From Bradyrhizobium sp. Rc3b (lineage in GTDB: Bacteria > Pseudomonadota > Alphaproteobacteria > Rhizobiales > Xanthobacteraceae), in contig NZ_FOUS01000020.1 in assembly GCF_900114915.1 (NCBI RefSeq), positions 62,001 to 126,000 on the forward strand: a DNA stretch of 64,000 bases, written 5' to 3'. Positions within the stretch are counted from its first letter, which is position 1. Each line of letters begins with the position of its first letter. The translations under genes and the position numbers were made by a program. The notes under the pieces are model-generated. The model did not search any database. It saw only the letters and a program-made list of their open reading frames with translations, and was not told where the DNA came from. Shown piece after piece: positions 32,670 to 41,729 of this stretch.

Positions 32670-32912
32670 GATAAAACTCCTTTCCCGGAAGCAAACCCTA
32701 TGAAAGGGCTGGAGTTCCTGGGATCACGCCGGTTTGCGCGTGAACGGAGCCTCGCTCTCAATGGCTGTACCCCGCATGAACGGATCGCGTCCGATTTGCG
32801 GCAGCGTTCATGGCGAGGCCGGCGCATTTGCCGAGGGCACCGCCGCCCCGCCGAACTGGACATTTCGCCGCCCGGATGGCATCAGGACCCGACGAAGCAG
32901 GGCCCTTGCCGC

Positions 32913-33320
32913 ATGAAACAATTCTTCCTCAAGTTCTTCACCTGGTGGAACGGCCAGACTTTTGGCACCCAACTCTGGACCAAGCGGTACGGAGAGCTGG
33001 TCGGCCAGGACGAGCAGGGCAATCTCTACTATCGCACCCGCGGCGGGGCGGTCGATCCCACGCTCGGCTTCGAGCGACGCTGGGTGGTCTATAACGGCTA
33101 TGCGGAAGCCAGCCGGATCCCGCCGTCCTGGCACGGCTGGATTCATCACGTTGTCGATGTGCCGCCGACCGAGGCCAACTATCAGCCGCGCGAATGGGAA
33201 AAGCCGCACCAGCCGAATCTTACCGGCACGGTAAAGGCCTATCGGCCCTCGGGCTCGACCCTTGCCAGCGGCAGGCGTCCGAAGGCGACCGGCGATTATC
33301 AGCCCTGGACGCCTGGCTAG
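32913..33320 (+). CDS. NADH:ubiquinone oxidoreductase NDUFA12-like subunit
   Basis: 135 residues. Family motifs visible: FFTWWNGQTFGTQLWTKRYG, LVGQDEQGNLYYRTR, ERRWVVYNGYAEASRIPPSW, HGWIHHVVD and QPREWEKPHQPNLTGT. This supernumerary complex I subunit (B17.2 in mitochondria) is typical of alphaproteobacteria and binds the peripheral arm. Length matches bacterial homologues. In related genomes it usually stands close to the DUF2155 gene; here about 5 kb of accessory genes separate them. Confidence 0.93.
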   Translation: MKQFFLKFFTWWNGQTFGTQLWTKRYGELVGQDEQGNLYYRTRGGAVDPTLGFERRWVVYNGYAEASRIPPSWHGWIHHVVDVPPTEANYQPREWEKPHQPNLTGTVKAYRPSGSTLASGRRPKATGDYQPWTPG

Positions 33321-33684
33321 GCTTTCGGTCCTTCCTCGAATCTCGATCGTTCGGTTGGATGCACGCGCATCCGCCTCACCCTGCTGTGGACAACGGGAAC
33401 AGCGGGGACGGCGCCTGCGCGGACATTGCGGCCACGCAAGCCATGCGGCTCAATGATTCCATCTTACGGAGATGGGAAACCATCGCGTTCGGTTCGGGCA
33501 ACAGCTCGCGACTGTCCCGAAATGCAGCGGCCGCCGACAAGGACTCGATCGGGAGATAGGCCCCCGGTCTGGAAGGTCCGAAATCGCCCGATGTGAATGT
33601 GCAGCCGCCGTAAGACAGGAAAGGCCGCTTGGGAAACCGAGCGGCCTTTTTCTTTGAGGCGCTTCGTCGGCCGGTTTGTGCGCC
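33321..33684. other. Gap with strong terminator; possible small RNA or decayed gene
   Basis: A plus-strand frame 33359-33559 (starts MHAHPPHPAVDNGNSGD) is open but shows no ribosome site and no recognisable fold. A strong plus-strand terminator closes the gap at 33619-33655, about 300 bases after the NDUFA12-like gene. Confidence 0.35.
33619..33655 (+). terminator. Rho-independent terminator
   Basis: AAAGGCCGCTTGGG and CCGAGCGGCCTTT form a stem with short loop, followed by TTCTTT on the plus strand. It could end the NDUFA12-like transcript or an unannotated RNA between 33321 and 33619. Confidence 0.75.
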
Positions 33685-34404
33685 TCAGTCGTAGCGCACC
33701 TTCGGGAAGAAGTCGCCGCGGCCTTCAGGTGTCATGTCGAGCAGGCCCCAGAGCGGATCGACCAGATCACCGGCGCGATGATGCTGCTTCGGCGCGGGCG
33801 GCGCGAAACTCATCTCCGAGCCCCAGAAGTGCCTGATCTTGCCGTTCGCTCTCCTGAAGACGTTGAAGATCGTTTCGTCCCAGTTCTGCCCCTCGGGAAC
33901 GTGGTGCTGCGCGCGCATACCCTTGGAGAACTTCGATGTGTCGCCGAAGTAATCCGCGTCAAAGGAGTTGCCAGCGGTGGACAGCAGCGACAGATGCTCC
34001 CAACCGCGTTCGTGGGCCCAGGCGGCAAGACGCGCGATCGGCGATTTTGCAACGATGTGAAGCGCGGCACGCTCGCCGACATGCCTTGCGGCGCCGTCGA
34101 GCCCGTCAAGCAAATGGGTGCAGCCGGGGCACGGCAGCTCGCGCTCCGGCCCATACATGAAGCTGTACAGGATCAGCGTGTCATTCGGGCCGAACAGCTC
34201 CGACATCCTGACCTGTTCCGGCATGCTCGTTTTGCCGATGCGTTCGAAGACGTAATCCTGGGGCACCTCGCCACCGAGCGGCAGCGCGCGACGCCTGGCA
34301 GAAACGACCTCAATCTGAGCCCGGAGGGCAATCTCCTCATCCAGCAATGCATTTCGCGCGGCACGATACTCAGTGCTTTCGTTGGGGTAGTGGAGATGCT
34401 CCAT
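33685..34404 (-). CDS. DUF899 (thioredoxin-like) family protein (239 aa)
   Basis: ATG at 34404 has GGAG eight bases upstream; a TTG at 34443 is the other option. The sequence fits DUF899: EEIALRAQIEVVSARRRALP, VPQDYVFERIG, LYSFMYGPERELPCPGCTHL and DETIFNVFRRANGKIRHFW. The fold is predicted to be thioredoxin-like, with CPGC in the active-site position. Exact role unknown, probably a redox or stress enzyme. It faces the NDUFA12-like gene tail-to-tail. Confidence 0.85.
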   Translation of the reverse strand: MEHLHYPNESTEYRAARNALLDEEIALRAQIEVVSARRRALPLGGEVPQDYVFERIGKTSMPEQVRMSELFGPNDTLILYSFMYGPERELPCPGCTHLLDGLDGAARHVGERAALHIVAKSPIARLAAWAHERGWEHLSLLSTAGNSFDADYFGDTSKFSKGMRAQHHVPEGQNWDETIFNVFRRANGKIRHFWGSEMSFAPPAPKQHHRAGDLVDPLWGLLDMTPEGRGDFFPKVRYD

Positions 34405-34486
34405 GATTGCGCTCCGGATGCTGTGAGTTTCGTGCGCATTCAACTCGTCCCCCGAAACCTCGGTTCCGTCGCCGAAAGTGGAACGT

Positions 34487-35173
34487 CTACACCACCCGGT
34501 CCGCAGCGCGCTTCACCGCCTCGAGCCGCCGTGCATGGTTTTGCGCGCCGCGCTCCCGGAGCAAGGTCATCACTTCGGCCGGCGCCGTATCGGGCGAGCC
34601 CGAATTGAACGGCGGGGCGGGGTTATATTCCATCTGGAGCTGGATCGCTTCCGCGGTGGTGCGATTGACGAGGATCGACACCAGCGTCAGCGCGAAATCG
34701 ATTCCTGCGGTGACGCCGCCGCCGGTGATGCGGTTGCGGTCGATGCAGACACGCGCCTTGGTCGGCGTGGCGCCAAATTGGGCCAGCATCTCCATCGCGC
34801 TCCAATGGGTGGCGGCGCGGTAGCCCTTGAGCAGACCGGCAGCGCCGAGCGCCAGCGATCCCGTGCAGACGGAGGTGACGTATTTTGCGCCCTCGGCCTG
34901 CCGGCGCAGGAAGTCGAGCACCTCCTCGTCATTGAGCAGGTCGTCAGTGCCGCGGCCGCCGGGTACGCAGATCACGTCCAGTTGCGGGCAGTCGGCGAAT
35001 GTCGTGGTCGGCGTCAGCGTCAGCACGGAATCGCTCGGCACCGGCTCGATCCGCTTCCAGATCAAATGCAGCTGTGCGCCGGGCACCATGGCGAACACCT
35101 GCAAGGGACCGGTGAAGTCGAGCTGGGTGACGCGCGGGAACACCAAAAGTCCAATCTGGAGCGGTGACGACAT
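34487..35173 (-). CDS. DJ-1/PfpI family protein, isonitrile hydratase-like (228 aa)
   Basis: TGGAGG precedes the ATG at 35173. The chain has the DJ-1/PfpI fold: IGLLVFPRVTQLDFTGPLQV, DVICVPGGRGTDDLL (Glu/Gly elbow), SVCTGSLALGAAGLL with the nucleophilic Cys, and GATPTKARVCIDRNRITGGG. Length and motifs resemble Pseudomonas isonitrile hydratase InhA (228 residues), which adds water to isonitriles. Other members of the family are not enzymes of this type, so substrate is uncertain. It is divergent from a GlxA-type regulator that probably controls it. Confidence 0.8.
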   Translation of the reverse strand: MSSPLQIGLLVFPRVTQLDFTGPLQVFAMVPGAQLHLIWKRIEPVPSDSVLTLTPTTTFADCPQLDVICVPGGRGTDDLLNDEEVLDFLRRQAEGAKYVTSVCTGSLALGAAGLLKGYRAATHWSAMEMLAQFGATPTKARVCIDRNRITGGGVTAGIDFALTLVSILVNRTTAEAIQLQMEYNPAPPFNSGSPDTAPAEVMTLLRERGAQNHARRLEAVKRAADRVV

Positions 35174-35268
35174 CGGCAGATCCTCCAAAGACGAGCTTGA
35201 CGGGCGAAGATTGGCATGGTGCGGTTGTGTCTGAAATGGCGTAATTCCCTCTATTTCGGACATACCCT
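35174..35268. promoter_or_regulatory. Divergent promoter region of DJ-1 gene and GlxA-type regulator
   Basis: The 95 bases between the two start codons must hold both promoters. An AraC-type regulator often acts on such a shared region. No exact operator can be named. Confidence 0.35.
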
Positions 35269-36206
35269 ATGATCGGCATCCTGATCTTCCCGGACTTCCA
35301 GCTGCTCGATGCGGCCGGCCCGATCTCGGTGTTCGAGGTCGCGGCGCGCTGCACTGGCAAGACGCTTGCGCTGCGCGTGCTGGCCGCGGGCGCGGGACTG
35401 GTGCGCAGCTCGTCGGGCGTCGAGATGATGGCGCGTGATTTCAAGTCGGCGAATGCGATCACGACGCTGGTGATCGCGGGCGGCGCGGGCGTTGCGGATG
35501 CCGCGCGCTGCGAGGTCACGCGCGCCTTCGTGCAGCGGCTGGCGCGGCGCGGCGTGCGGGTCGCAAGCGTGTGCTCGGGCGCCTATGTGCTTGCCGAGGC
35601 GGGACTGCTCGACGGCCGCCGTGCCACCACGCATTGGGGACGGACGCGCGATTTCGTCGCGCGCTATCCGAAGGTGAAGTTCGAGCCGGACCAGATCTTC
35701 ACCCGCGACGGCAATGTCTGGACGTCAGCCGGCATCACCGCGGGCATCGATCTGGCGCTCGCGATGGTCACCGAGGACCATGGCGAGGAGATCGCGCAGC
35801 AGGCCGCGCGGCAGCTCGTGCTCTACCATCGCCGCAGCGGCGGCCAGTCGCAGTTCTCCTCGCTGCTGGAGCTGAAGCACCGACCGGCCGCTTCGGCGCG
35901 CTGTTGTCCTGGGCGCGCGAAAATCTCGACGCGCCGCTGACGGTGGAGGACCTCGCCGATCGCGCCGGCATGAGCGCACGGCATTTCGCCCGCGCGTTCG
36001 CCGCCGAGACCGGCGCGACGCCGTCGAAAGCGATCGAGCGGCTGCGGCTCGAAGTCGCGCGCGAGCGCGTGCAGTCCTCGCGCGAAGCGATCGAGCTGGT
36101 CGCAGAGGCGACCGGGTTTGGCGATCCCGAAAGAATGCGCCGCGCCTTCATCCGCGCTTTCGGCCAGCCGCCGCAGGCGCTGCGGCGCGCGGCGCGGGCG
36201 GGTTAG
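35269..36206 (+). pseudogene. GlxA-family transcriptional regulator (DJ-1 domain plus AraC HTH) with frameshift
   Basis: Frame one encodes the DJ-1/PfpI-like ligand domain (GILIFPDFQLLDAAGPISVF, ASVCSGAYVLAEAGLLDGRR). Frame three encodes the AraC HTH pair (SWARENLDAPLTVEDLADRA, FARAFAAETGATPSKAIERL, ATGFGDPERMRRAFIRAFGQ). The switch falls at about 35878-35884: the text CACCGACCGGC would stay in frame as CACCCGACCGGC, giving the expected PTGRFGALLSW, so one C appears to be lost from a C run. The frame-one reading would end at 35940 without any HTH. This is either a real inactivating mutation or a sequencing error. It would have regulated the divergent DJ-1 gene. Confidence 0.8.
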
Positions 36207-37213
36207 GGGATGCTCGTCGCAGCAGAGCTGGAGGTGTTCGCGCGTGCCGTCAGGCGCCGCGCGATCGGCATCAGCATGTAGGGCGCGAGATGGATCGGAA
36301 ACTGCGTCATCGCGAAATAGAGCCAGGTGGTAGGCGGCAATGCGCCGGCCGTGGCCGCCAGCATCAAGCCGAGATTGCGCTGTGACACCATCAGCCCGAG
36401 TGCGAGCGCGCGCTCGGTGCCGATGCGGCGGAATAGCAGCGTGGTGATCGCGAGCAGCGTGAAATAGATCGCGAATGAGAGAGCTGCGAGGCCGAGGGTG
36501 AACAGCGGCTGTGCGAGAAGGTCGCTGACGACATCGCCCATGATCGCGGCAGCGAAGATGAAGAGGATGATGATGTTGAGGCCGTCGATCGGCGTCTTGT
36601 GACGCTGGATCGCCTCCGCGCCGAAGATCCATCGGATCGCTGTGGCGGCCAGCAGCGATGCTGCGAGGATGCCGAGCAGTTTCAGGCCCAGCGTCAGCGG
36701 TGTGACGCTCAGCATGTCGCCGAGGAAGAGGCCGGCGAATAGCGAGGCCGTGAAGGGCACCAGCGCGGTCGAGGTCACCAGCGTGATCAGCACGAGCGTG
36801 GCATCGAGACCCATCAGTGCGGCCAGTGCTGGAGAGGCCATCATCGGCGAGGCCATGCTCTGGAGCATCAGCGCGAGCGAAAGTCCGGGGGCGCGAGCCG
36901 TGAGGCCGGTTGCGTGGGCGATCAATCCGACGATCAGCGGCACGCCGATCGTGGTCCAGGCCGTGGCGGTTGCAACCAGCGCCGGTCGGCGCAGATGGCC
37001 GTAGAGGGCGGCCAGATCGACCCGCATGAAGGAGATGCAGAGCAGGCAGAGGATTGCCTCGGTGAGATAGGGACGCAGCAGCGCGCCGAGCGGTGGCACC
37101 GCAGCCGCGATGAACACGACAGCCGCGACTCCGCGCGTGCCCTGGCTGCCGAGCCATGTCAGGACGCGCAGCGGGAAGGTGATGATGGTTTGGAGAAGGA
37201 CAGGCATCGGCAT
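36203..37213 (-). CDS. Bile acid:sodium symporter-like membrane protein (336 aa)
   Basis: Nine to ten membrane helices. The pattern fits the BASS/SBF superfamily: FIAAAVPPLGALLRPYLTEA, CISFMRVDLAALYGHL, SPMMASPALAALMGLD (conserved Ser/Pro segment), and a second-half ALALGLMVSQRNLGLMLAAT, which matches the xGxxxxQNxxLA-type crossover motif. Substrate unknown. Its stop overlaps the last bases of the convergent regulator by four bases. Confidence 0.78.
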   Translation of the reverse strand: MPMPVLLQTIITFPLRVLTWLGSQGTRGVAAVVFIAAAVPPLGALLRPYLTEAILCLLCISFMRVDLAALYGHLRRPALVATATAWTTIGVPLIVGLIAHATGLTARAPGLSLALMLQSMASPMMASPALAALMGLDATLVLITLVTSTALVPFTASLFAGLFLGDMLSVTPLTLGLKLLGILAASLLAATAIRWIFGAEAIQRHKTPIDGLNIIILFIFAAAIMGDVVSDLLAQPLFTLGLAALSFAIYFTLLAITTLLFRRIGTERALALGLMVSQRNLGLMLAATAGALPPTTWLYFAMTQFPIHLAPYMLMPIARRLTARANTSSSAATSIP

Positions 37214-37239
37214 CGTTGGTGCGTCGGGCTACGGGACTG

Positions 37240-38187
37240 TCATCCCAATCCCTTCAACCATGCGCCGATCTCGCCGACGGCGACATTGGCCTGCTGCAAC
37301 AACTTGCCCATCGTGAAGAAGCCATGGAATTGGCCGGGATAGTGCTTGTGCGTGACGGGTACGCCGGCCTGCTTGAGCCGCGCGGCATATTCGTCGCCTT
37401 CGTCGCGCAGCGGATCGGCGCCGGCGGTCAGCACATAGGCGGGCGGCAGGCCCGCCAGGTTTTGCGCACGTGCCGGTGAAGCGCGCCAGTCATGGATGTC
37501 AGCGGCGCCATTGAGGTAGTGGTCGCGAAACCAGCGGATCACCGAATGCGTCAGCAGCACGCTGGTCTCGGGCTCGCTGTGAGAGCCGTGCGTCATGGTG
37601 AAATCGGTGGCGGGATAGATCAACGCCTGGCCCGCGAGCGCGGGGCCCCCAGCGTCACGCGCGGCGAGCGCCACGACCGCGGCGAGGTTGCCGCCGGCGC
37701 TGTCGCCGCCGATCGACAGGCGCGAGGCATCGATGCCGAGCTCGCGCGCGTTCGCGGCGATCCATTGGGTCGCGGCAATGGCGTCCTCAATGGCCGCGGG
37801 AAACTTGTGCTCCGGTGCGAGACGGTAGTCGACCGAGATCACGATCAGCGCGCCCTCAACCGCGAGCTGGCGGCAGACGACGTCGTGGGAGTCGAGATCG
37901 CCGATCACCCAGCCGCCGCCATGGAAGAACACCAGCGCCGGCGACAGGCCGTCGTGCCTGCGTGGCTCCTTGGGAACGTAGAGGCGGGTGGGGATCACCC
38001 CGTGCGGCGCCGGGATCGATAGCGGCGTGACGCGCGCGAGCTCCGGCGGCTCTGGGTTGGTGGCAAAGCGGGCCTGAGCGTAATAGGCGCGCGCTTGGTC
38101 CGCCGTCAGGGTCTCGTAGGCGGGGCGGCCGGCCTCCTGGAACGCCCTATAGACGGCGGCGGCATCGGGATCGAGCATAACGGGCAT
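37240..38187 (-). CDS. HSL-family alpha/beta hydrolase/esterase (315 aa)
   Basis: Hormone-sensitive-lipase features: oxyanion motif FFHGGGWVIGDLDSHD, nucleophile elbow IGGDSAGGNLAAVVALAA, DYRLAPEHKFPAAIED, catalytic Asp in ADPLRDEG and His in GQFHGFF. Such enzymes hydrolyse short-chain esters. No signal peptide. It stops 26 bases before the start of the symporter-like gene on the same strand, so the two probably form an operon. ATG 38178 is an alternative start. Confidence 0.88.
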   Translation of the reverse strand: MPVMLDPDAAAVYRAFQEAGRPAYETLTADQARAYYAQARFATNPEPPELARVTPLSIPAPHGVIPTRLYVPKEPRRHDGLSPALVFFHGGGWVIGDLDSHDVVCRQLAVEGALIVISVDYRLAPEHKFPAAIEDAIAATQWIAANARELGIDASRLSIGGDSAGGNLAAVVALAARDAGGPALAGQALIYPATDFTMTHGSHSEPETSVLLTHSVIRWFRDHYLNGAADIHDWRASPARAQNLAGLPPAYVLTAGADPLRDEGDEYAARLKQAGVPVTHKHYPGQFHGFFTMGKLLQQANVAVGEIGAWLKGLG

Positions 38188-38396
38188 GGAACGGCGCACC
38201 TCGGGGTTTCCGGTTATCGTTGAATGTGATTTTCGGGGCGATGCCCGCCGCGCGCCCCCAAGGAGGGGCCCTCCGACTATCCCACCCGTCAGCCGCCCTG
38301 GCCAGCGGGCGGCGGGCAGGGCAGGGATGCCGCCCTTCCCCCGCCGTATTCCCCGTGTTAACCGGAGGGCCTGCGAGCGGCGGTATCCCCTGTAGA

Positions 38397-39431
38397 ATGT
38401 CCAACAAGCCCGATTCGCTGTTGAAGCCGCGCGAGATGTTTCGAACCATTACCCTGACAGGTCTTGCGGCGCTTTTGGCCGCCACCGCACTGACGGTTGC
38501 GACGCCGGCTCAGGCGCAGATCGGCACGATTTTTTCCGATCCACCGCCGCTGCGGCCGCCCGGCAACATTCCGCGCGGCCAGCCCCAGCCGCAGCAGATT
38601 CCCGATGACGACGAAGAGGTGCCGGAGCTGCCGCCGCAGGGCCGCGTGCTGCCGTCGCGCCCGATGCCTCCGCCGCCGGGCCGGCAGGGCAATGTGATGC
38701 CAGGGCCGGTCGAGACCCAGCCGCTGGCGCCGCCGCCGGGCTCCACCGTCGCCCCGCCAAACCAGCCGCCGCCTGTGGCGGTCGTGCCGCCGGGCGCCGG
38801 CCAGCCGGGTGCGCCGGGTCGCCAGCCGCAGCAGAAGGGCGGGCCGGGTGGCGCCGTGCCGCAGACCCCGGCGAGCCTGCAGCCGGGCGACGAGGTCGTC
38901 ACCGAGCCGCCGGCCCAGAAGATCGTGAACAAGAAGGCGACCTTCTCGGGGCTCGACAAGATCACCGGGCGCATCATCAATTTCGACGAGGAGATCGGCG
39001 AGACCGTCCAGTTCGGCGCGCTCAGGGTCAAGACCGACGCCTGCTACACGCGACCGGCGACCGAGGCCACCAACACCGACGCCTTCGTCGAGGTCGACGA
39101 GATCACCTTGCAGGGCGAGGTGAAGCGGATCTTCTCGGGCTGGATGTACGCGGCAAGCCCGGGCCTGCACGGCGTCGAGCATCCGATCTACGACATCTGG
39201 CTCACCGACTGCAAAGAGCCGCAGCAGACCATTGCGACCGCAGCGCCGGATCCCGCGACCAAGCCTGCACCGCCGCCGCCGCCCGCGCAGAAGAAGGCCG
39301 CGCCGAAGCAGGTGCAGCAGCGTCCGCCGCAGCCTCTGCCGCCGATCCAGCAGCAGCAATCGGCACCGCCGCCGCCTCCGCCGCCGGAGCAGCGACCAGG
39401 TCTGTTCGGTATCCCGGGGTTTGGCCGCTAG
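38397..39431 (+). CDS. DUF2155 exported Pro-rich protein (344 aa)
   Basis: ATG at 38397 or 38436 (MFRTITLTGLAALLAATALT) begins a signal peptide ending PAQAQ. A long Pro/Gln-rich segment follows (residues 45-165). The DUF2155 domain is at about 185-280 (KATFSGLDKITGRIINFDEE, then TDACYTRPATEATNTDAFVE, GWMYAASPGLHGVEHPIYD and WLTDCK). A second Pro/Gln-rich tail ends FGIPGFGR. The two Cys of DUF2155 (DACYT, TDCK) are present. Periplasmic, function unknown; conserved next to aat in Rhizobiales. Confidence 0.88.
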   Translation: MSNKPDSLLKPREMFRTITLTGLAALLAATALTVATPAQAQIGTIFSDPPPLRPPGNIPRGQPQPQQIPDDDEEVPELPPQGRVLPSRPMPPPPGRQGNVMPGPVETQPLAPPPGSTVAPPNQPPPVAVVPPGAGQPGAPGRQPQQKGGPGGAVPQTPASLQPGDEVVTEPPAQKIVNKKATFSGLDKITGRIINFDEEIGETVQFGALRVKTDACYTRPATEATNTDAFVEVDEITLQGEVKRIFSGWMYAASPGLHGVEHPIYDIWLTDCKEPQQTIATAAPDPATKPAPPPPPAQKKAAPKQVQQRPPQPLPPIQQQQSAPPPPPPPEQRPGLFGIPGFGR

Positions 39432-39442
39432 GCCTGGCTAGA

Positions 39443-40123
39443 TTATTGCCGCGCGGCGATGATCTCGAGCGCGCGTGCGCCTGGGATCACCTCACCCGCC
39501 GAGAGCTTCAGGAAATCGCCCGGCTCGCCCGCGAGCGCCTTGTCGAGCAGCGCGGTGTAGCGCCGCCGCGAGATCTCGGCCGCACCAAAGCTCTTCAGAT
39601 GTTCGGTGACATATTGGGTGTCGAGCAGCTCGAAGCCGCCATGGATGAGCCGCGCGACCAGATGCACCAGAGCGACCTTCGAGGCATCGCGCGCGGTGTG
39701 GAACATGCTCTCGCCGAAGAAGGCCCGTCCGAGGCTGACGCCGTACAGCCCGCCGACGAGGTCCTCGCCCTGCCAGGCCTCGACGCTGTGGCAATGGCCG
39801 AGCTCGAACAGGCCGCCATAGAGGTCACGGATGCGCTTGTTGATCCAGGTGTCCTCGCGTCCGGCCTGCGGCGCGGCGCAGCCGGCGATCGTCGCCTTGA
39901 ACGCGGTGTTGACGGTTACGCGAAACACATCCGAGCGCACGGTGCGCGCGAGCCGCGAGGCGACGCGAAATCCGTCGAGGGGGATGACGCCGCGCAGCTC
40001 CGGCTCGACCCAGAACAGGGTCGGATCTTCGGCGCTTTCGGCCATCGGAAAGATGCCGCAGGCATAGGCGCGCAGCAGCACGGCCGGTGTGATTTCAGAC
40101 GGGGCGGAGTCGCGCGAAGTCAT
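39443..40123 (-). CDS. aat: Leucyl/phenylalanyl-tRNA--protein transferase
   Basis: 226 residues. It attaches Leu or Phe from charged tRNA to N-terminal Arg/Lys, marking proteins for ClpS/ClpAP degradation. Signatures: [99 protein letters not shown] and [17 protein letters not shown] 40123 is chosen; a TTG three codons upstream is possible. Tail-to-tail with the DUF2155 gene. Confidence 0.95.
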   Translation of the reverse strand: MTSRDSAPSEITPAVLLRAYACGIFPMAESAEDPTLFWVEPELRGVIPLDGFRVASRLARTVRSDVFRVTVNTAFKATIAGCAAPQAGREDTWINKRIRDLYGGLFELGHCHSVEAWQGEDLVGGLYGVSLGRAFFGESMFHTARDASKVALVHLVARLIHGGFELLDTQYVTEHLKSFGAAEISRRRYTALLDKALAGEPGDFLKLSAGEVIPGARALEIIAARQ

Positions 40124-40183
40124 GGTTCGCAACCATAGCAGGATCGCGACGCGGTTGCGATGGGGGTGAGCAGGGCAGCGAGA

Positions 40184-41287
40184 TCAGCTCGCGGCTGCGG
40201 TGCTGGTCCTGCCGGGGGCTGCCGGCATGCGCGCGAATTTCAGCACGATCCGGGTTCCGGAATGGGCGGGATCGCGCTCGACCGTGGCGTCGAGCTTCGA
40301 GGCCATGGCCGCGACGATGCGCTGGCCCATGCCGGTTGAGCGCGGATCGGCCTTGACGTTGTCGCCGACGCCGTTGTCGGTGATCGACAGCAGGACATCC
40401 TCGCCCTGCGCGTGCAGCTCGACGTGGATCGGGCCGGCGCCGTCGGGATAGGCGTATTTCACCGCGTTCATCACCAGCTCGTTGACGATGATGCCGACGG
40501 CGACCGCGCGGTCGGGATCGATCTCGATCGGCTCGGCCTTCAGCGTCAGGCGCGACATCCGGTTGCCTTCGGCGGAGCGGCGGAGATCCTCGAGCAGCGA
40601 GTCTAGATACTGGTTCAGGACCACGCTCTTCAGATCCTGCGAGGTATAGAGGCGGCGGTGCACTTGCGCGACCGCGGCGACTCGGCCCATCGCGTTGGTC
40701 AGTGCCGCCTTGACCTCGTCCTGCGCGGCGGAGCTTGCCTGAAGGTGCAGCAACGAGGCGATGATCTGGAGCGAGTTGCCGACGCGGTGGTTGACCTCGC
40801 GCAGCAGCAGCTCGCGTTCGGCGGCAAGGGCGGCGTAGCGGTCGCGCGAGGCATGGATCTCGGCCTCGGCTTCCTCGCGCGCCTTCTGCAGTTCGGCCTG
40901 GCGCAGCGCGCCCTCGGTTGCGACGTGGAGCAGGGGGATGAAATCGCCCGTGACGTCCTTGACGAGATAGTCGGCCGCGCCGGCCTTCAGCGCGGTCACC
41001 GCGATGCTGGAATCCTGCGAGGCCGTGACGAACACCACGGGCGGCGCACCCGGGATGGCCATGATCTGCTCCAGCGTCTCCAGCCCGTCGAGGCCGGGCA
41101 TGTACTGGTCGAGCGCCACCACGTCGATGCCGCCCTCGACCGCGGCGCGGCGGATGCGCTCCAGGCCTTCCTCGCCGCTCGCGGCATGGACGACCCTGTA
41201 GCCGCGCCGCGTCAGGCCGCGATCGACCAGGCGCGCCAGCGCACTGTCGTCGTCGATGTAGAGCAGTGTTGGCGTGCGCTGGTTCAT
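40184..41287 (-). CDS. Receiver plus HisKA_2-type histidine kinase (367 aa)
   Basis: An N-terminal receiver (LLYIDDDSALARLV acidic pocket, phospho-acceptor D60 in VALDQYMPGLDG, Lys in YLVKDVTG) is followed by a coiled coil and a HisKA_2 kinase core with LLREVNHRVGNSLQIIASLL (H167). The HATPase part has VGIIVNELVMNAVKYAYPDG and SITDNGVGDN. Such receiver-kinase proteins act in phosphorelays, often of the general stress response. Its ATG overlaps the TGA of the preceding response-regulator gene (ATGA), showing coupling. Confidence 0.92.
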   Translation of the reverse strand: MNQRTPTLLYIDDDSALARLVDRGLTRRGYRVVHAASGEEGLERIRRAAVEGGIDVVALDQYMPGLDGLETLEQIMAIPGAPPVVFVTASQDSSIAVTALKAGAADYLVKDVTGDFIPLLHVATEGALRQAELQKAREEAEAEIHASRDRYAALAAERELLLREVNHRVGNSLQIIASLLHLQASSAAQDEVKAALTNAMGRVAAVAQVHRRLYTSQDLKSVVLNQYLDSLLEDLRRSAEGNRMSRLTLKAEPIEIDPDRAVAVGIIVNELVMNAVKYAYPDGAGPIHVELHAQGEDVLLSITDNGVGDNVKADPRSTGMGQRIVAAMASKLDATVERDPAHSGTRIVLKFARMPAAPGRTSTAAAS

Positions 41288-41724
41288 GGGGCGGCGGGAG
41301 GGACCTGGATGACCGAGAAGAACAGGCCAAGCTGCCGGATGGCATTGGCGAAATTCTCGTAGTTGACGGGCTTGGTGATGTAGACGTTGCAGCCGAGCTC
41401 GTAGCAACGCTTGATTTCCTGGGAATCGTCAGTGGTGGTCAGCACCACCACGGGCGAAGCCTTCAGATATTTGTTTTCCTTGATCTGCCTCAGGATGTCG
41501 ATCCCGGTCATGTCGGGCAGGTTGAGGTCGAGCAGGATCAGCAGCGCATTACCCTTCTGCACGAGCCCTGAGCCGTCGGCGCCGAACAAATGCTGCATTG
41601 CGTCCGTGCCGTTGGGGAACGAGACGATCTCGTTGTTGACTCCCGAGCGGCGGATGTTGCGCTCGATCAAGCGGGCGTGGCCCTCATCGTCCTCGATCAT
41701 GATGATGGTGACAGGCTGGGTCAT
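41284..41724 (-). CDS. Rcp1-type single-domain response regulator (146 aa)
   Basis: Receiver only: IIMIEDDEGHARLIERNIRR acidic pocket, D66 in LLILLDLNLPDMTG, Thr in VVLTTTDD and Lys in YITKPVNYENF. The insert after the second helix (FGADGSGLVQKGNALL) is typical for Rcp1 partners of phytochrome-like kinases. It sits between two kinase genes: five bases after the upstream kinase stop and overlapping the downstream kinase start, so all three are one transcript. Confidence 0.93.
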   Translation of the reverse strand: MTQPVTIIMIEDDEGHARLIERNIRRSGVNNEIVSFPNGTDAMQHLFGADGSGLVQKGNALLILLDLNLPDMTGIDILRQIKENKYLKASPVVVLTTTDDSQEIKRCYELGCNVYITKPVNYENFANAIRQLGLFFSVIQVPPAAP

Positions 41725-41729
41725 CGATC

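Noticed and set aside
33359-33559. Plus-strand frame starting MHAHPPHPAVDNGNSGD
   Set aside because: No Shine-Dalgarno, no fold or family recognised; may be chance. The gap is described instead.
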